DNA of 64,000 nt from CAYMWF01 sp964394085 [NCBI: uncultured Gemmatimonadota bacterium] (GTDB lineage Bacteria; GCA-2686955; CAYMWF01): the NCBI GenBank assembly GCA_964394085.1, contig CAYMWF010000025.1:1-64000 (forward strand), written 5' to 3'. Positions 61,763 through 64,000 of the stretch are shown here, piece by piece. Below the pieces are notes generated by a model. The model saw only the letters and a list, made by a program, of their open reading frames with translations. It ran no database searches and was not told the DNA's origin. Position numbers and translations under genes: made by a program. Numbering within the stretch: position 1 is the first letter of the stretch; every line of letters starts with the position of its first letter.

Positions 61763-62982
61763 CCGGTTTCACCTGCCGGTCCCGCGGTTCCCGTGTTCGC
61801 CGATCCTCCCGCGCCTTCACCGGGAGCGGAAGGATAGTAACAGAGGAACGGCGCGCAGGACTTTCCGAATATTTTCCTGTATTCACACCGGACCAAAGCG
61901 CGGAAGCGTTCTTCGTCCGGTTCGGCGGCCGCGGCATCGACGGCAAAGCGGATAAGCCGGATATCCATGAGCTTACGCTCCGTGGCGGTGCCCCTGCCCA
62001 CGATTTTCAGCCCGGCGAGGGAACCGTCCCGGACGAATCCGTGGATATCACAGGCGCCGCAGGCGTCGAAAAAACTCCTGGTTCGGCGATACAGGCGCAT
62101 CCGTCCCGGAGACCGTCCTATGGAATCCCTTATCTTGAAGGTGCCGAGGCAGGTGTGGCCGCGGGTGCGCATGAAGTAGTCGTAAACGAGACGGTGCGCC
62201 AGGCTCCTGTGAGGCATCTCGAAAGGCATATCCACTTCCATGCCTCCTCCTCTCAGGCGCTTCAGGAGTTTTATTATTTTCAGCGGTCCGACGTTGTCAG
62301 CTTCAGAAATCCCATGCTCGAACCGGCAGAAGGCATTGGGGAAATGGCATCGCTCGTTTTTTACAAACACTTCGAACTCGATGTCCGTTCCGCGGCAGGC
62401 TTCGATAATCTCCCTCCACTCGGAAGGCGACATCTGCCTGGGCAGGATGAAGCGTGACGCTCCATTTTCGGCGTAGAGTTTCGCGGTGCCCGAGTTGAAG
62501 GTTCCACCCTTGGTCCCGACAAACCACCGGACGCCGGGAAACTTCGGCCGAAGATAGATCAGCACCGAAAGGTCACCGAGGAGCACGGCGGCGGGAGAAA
62601 GGGTTTCCAGGGCCTTCCCCACCTCCTCTTCAAGGAGATCGAACTGGCTGTTCAGCGGCGTGGCGTTGGCGGTGAAGTAGACAGGAGCGTTTACATTCGC
62701 CGCTTCTTCCCGCACACGTTCGAAGTCGGTGAATTCGGTAAAGTTGGCGCGGATGTTATGCCTGAAGTTGAGGGAAAAAATGTTTGAATATTTCTCCTGC
62801 AGCTCCCTTGACATGATGCCGCAATAGAAAGCATCAGCCCCGGCTTCAGCCAGCCGTTTCAACTCATCCACATTGTTGAGAGGCGCCAGTACTTCCGTCA
62901 AAATTCCGGTTCCCGTAATAGATTTCCCGGCCACGATTCCCGGTGAATACCCGGATGCCGGTTTCGTTTCACCTGGCTTCAA
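61759..62982 (-). CDS. UbiU-like U32-family protein, copy B
   Basis: 407 aa from a TTG at 62982 without a clear ribosome site, so the start is uncertain (conserved sequence begins near TEVLAPLNNVDELKRLAEAG). Paired Cys NERCHFPNAFC (C212, C219) repeat the UbiU spacing. The tail CGACDIHGF, KIVGR and GKSCAPFLCYYPS matches copy A. A Gly/Ala-rich, low-complexity C-terminal end (about 385-407) is extra. It is transcribed toward its UbiV-like partner. Confidence 0.83.
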   Translation of the reverse strand: MKPGETKPASGYSPGIVAGKSITGTGILTEVLAPLNNVDELKRLAEAGADAFYCGIMSRELQEKYSNIFSLNFRHNIRANFTEFTDFERVREEAANVNAPVYFTANATPLNSQFDLLEEEVGKALETLSPAAVLLGDLSVLIYLRPKFPGVRWFVGTKGGTFNSGTAKLYAENGASRFILPRQMSPSEWREIIEACRGTDIEFEVFVKNERCHFPNAFCRFEHGISEADNVGPLKIIKLLKRLRGGGMEVDMPFEMPHRSLAHRLVYDYFMRTRGHTCLGTFKIRDSIGRSPGRMRLYRRTRSFFDACGACDIHGFVRDGSLAGLKIVGRGTATERKLMDIRLIRFAVDAAAAEPDEERFRALVRCEYRKIFGKSCAPFLCYYPSAPGEGAGGSANTGTAGPAGETG

Positions 62983-63293
62983 GCCGAGATTGTCGCACCG
63001 GTTCCGCCATCTGAGGTTTACCCGGCTGGAATCTGATTCCGTCCGGGAAGATCAGGTTGAAACCTTCTTCCGGACCGAACGGAAACTCCTTTTCAGGATC
63101 AGCAGTTTACGACGGACCATAAGGACCGGTCAAATCTTCTATTGACATCTCAACCGTTCTTGAAGGAACTTCCCCCGGGACGGGTTAGCCGGTGAACTCG
63201 CCCTGCCAGGCACTCATCTGCGCGGTGAGTATCTTCAACCCGGAAAATCCAGACGAAAGAGGATCATCTTTTCACGACGCGAGAATTGATTCA
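62983..63293. other. Divergent intergenic region, no feature recognised
   Basis: This 311 bp gap separates the minus-strand UbiU-like gene from the plus-strand radical SAM gene and should hold both promoters. TTGACA at 63143-63148 is a good -35 hexamer, but no convincing -10 stands 16-18 bp after it. No RNA gene or repeat was seen. Confidence 0.5.
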
Positions 63294-64000
63294 ATGAAAA
63301 CTGCGTCAGCGGCAAAGTCGAACAACACCATCACTCTCATCGCCCCCGCGGGTGACCGGATCAGCTTCAACCTGAGCGGAATTTTCCCCCTGCCCCCGCT
63401 CGGACCGGCTCATCTGGCTGCGGTTCTTCTCGAAGACGGGTTCGAGGTCGAGATTTTCGATCTCGTTATAGAAAAAGACCCCGACAGATTGCTGAAAGAG
63501 CGCTTCGAGACCGAACCACCCGCCCTGGTCGGCATTTCCGCGACTATTTTTTCTCTCTCGAGCGCATTCGAGGTCGCCGGCAGGATACGGGAGCTGGCGC
63601 CCGGCGCCGGAATCGTGCTCGGCGGTCCGGCAACGGTCTTCCCCCCTGCCGACCTGTTCGCCCGGTGCGGCGACCTGGACTATATCGTAGTGGGAGAAGG
63701 AGAAATGACGCTCCTCCACCTCGCCCGGGCAGTCAGGGAAGGCCGTCCTCCGGGGCCGCACCCGGGTCTCGCATCGAAAAAAGGTTCCGGCATCGAATTC
63801 AGCCCGCCGGGCAACCCAGTCGATCTCGATTCCCTGCCGCCTCCCGCGAGAAGCCTGCTGCCGAACGACATCTACCGGATGCATCCCCCTTTCGGAATCA
63901 GCCCGCCGGCCACCCTGATGGAAACCGCCCGGGGCTGCCCGTGCCAATGCAGCTTCTGCACCATTCCCGGCAAGTTGCGGACACGATCTCCGGAGCGTGT
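63294..64000 (+). CDS. B12-binding radical SAM protein (truncated by window end)
   Basis: At least 235 aa, open at the right edge. The ATG at 63294 begins MKTASAAKSNN. An N-terminal cobalamin-binding-type domain is suggested by PLPPLGPAHLAAVLLEDGFE, VGISATIFSLSSAFEVAGRI, IVLGGPATVFPPADLF and YIVVGEGEMTLLHL. The radical SAM motif ETARGCPCQCSFCTIPGK gives CX3CX2C. This class methylates unreactive carbons or carries out ring and lipid modifications. Its closeness to the UbiUV-like cassettes suggests a joint pathway, but it may start a separate operon. Confidence 0.85.
   Translation, partial: MKTASAAKSNNTITLIAPAGDRISFNLSGIFPLPPLGPAHLAAVLLEDGFEVEIFDLVIEKDPDRLLKERFETEPPALVGISATIFSLSSAFEVAGRIRELAPGAGIVLGGPATVFPPADLFARCGDLDYIVVGEGEMTLLHLARAVREGRPPGPHPGLASKKGSGIEFSPPGNPVDLDSLPPPARSLLPNDIYRMHPPFGISPPATLMETARGCPCQCSFCTIPGKLRTRSPER

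Noticed and set aside
52708-62982. Protease function for the U32-family proteins
   Set aside because: Characterised members are mostly Fe-S hydroxylation or RNA-modification proteins, and the conserved Cys sets fit cluster binding rather than catalysis of proteolysis.

Overview
The window is bacterial, fairly GC-rich, and tightly packed into operons. It carries one of the most complete flagellar clusters one could expect on a single contig. Several secreted proteins use FlgD-type Ig / T9SS-like C-terminal modules, FG-GAP or NHL propellers and a lamin-tail-type domain. That repertoire, with an unusual gene order, suggests an uncultured or little-studied Gram-negative lineage of the FCB group and its neighbours (Krumholzibacteriota, Eisenbacteria, Zixibacteria or Latescibacteria type). 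FlgH and FlgI (L and P rings) imply an outer membrane. The phylum call is inference from gene content only.

Region 1 (1-38666) is the flagellar locus. Four copies of a 74-75 bp tandem repeat open the window. A sigma-54 promoter (496-511) then leads into flgBC, a small unknown gene, fliE, fliFGHIJ, a motE-like gene, fliK, flgD, a TIGR02530-type gene, flgE, motAB, fliLMNOPQR, flhBAFG and fliA. After fliA come a Lys-rich small protein, a lipoprotein, a FapA/DUF342 protein and a GAF-GGDEF diguanylate cyclase, closed by a probable terminator. A second, near-consensus sigma-54 promoter (29374-29389) drives flgF, flgG, flgA, flgH, flgI, flgJ (fused to a transglycosylase), flgN, flgK, flgL and fliW. 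Most junctions overlap or abut. Export gate, ATPase, C-ring, stator, rod, hook and rings are all present. Flagellin, cap, FliS, CsrA, FlbD, a sure FlgM and chemotaxis genes are not in the window. FlgE (900 aa) and FlgL (522 aa) are strongly enlarged by similar inserted modules.

Region 2 (38687-52700) is accessory housekeeping and secreted protein genes. It holds a membrane TPR protein, an FG-GAP propeller, a small unknown, an M24 peptidase, a lipoprotein, a short SSB, a Cys-rich secreted protein, an NHL propeller with Ig-like tail, a low-molecular-weight phosphatase, a FetAB-type exporter, an Rrf2 regulator with its ferredoxin-like partner, and a lamin-tail/FlgD-Ig secreted protein followed by a strong terminator. 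Two gene-poor stretches (43527-44229 and 44725-45313) hold palindromes, hairpins and a promoter.

Region 3 (52708-64000) is the most unusual part. It contains a U32-family protein with a four-Cys motif, a small membrane-anchored protein and a giant GT-C glycosyltransferase. Two convergent cassettes follow, each encoding a UbiU-like U32 protein and a UbiV-like partner whose cysteine spacing matches between the copies. An atypical radical SAM protein is coupled to one cassette, and a B12-binding radical SAM enzyme runs off the window end. This looks like an undescribed, oxygen-independent modification pathway built on duplicated UbiUV-like iron-sulfur heterodimers.
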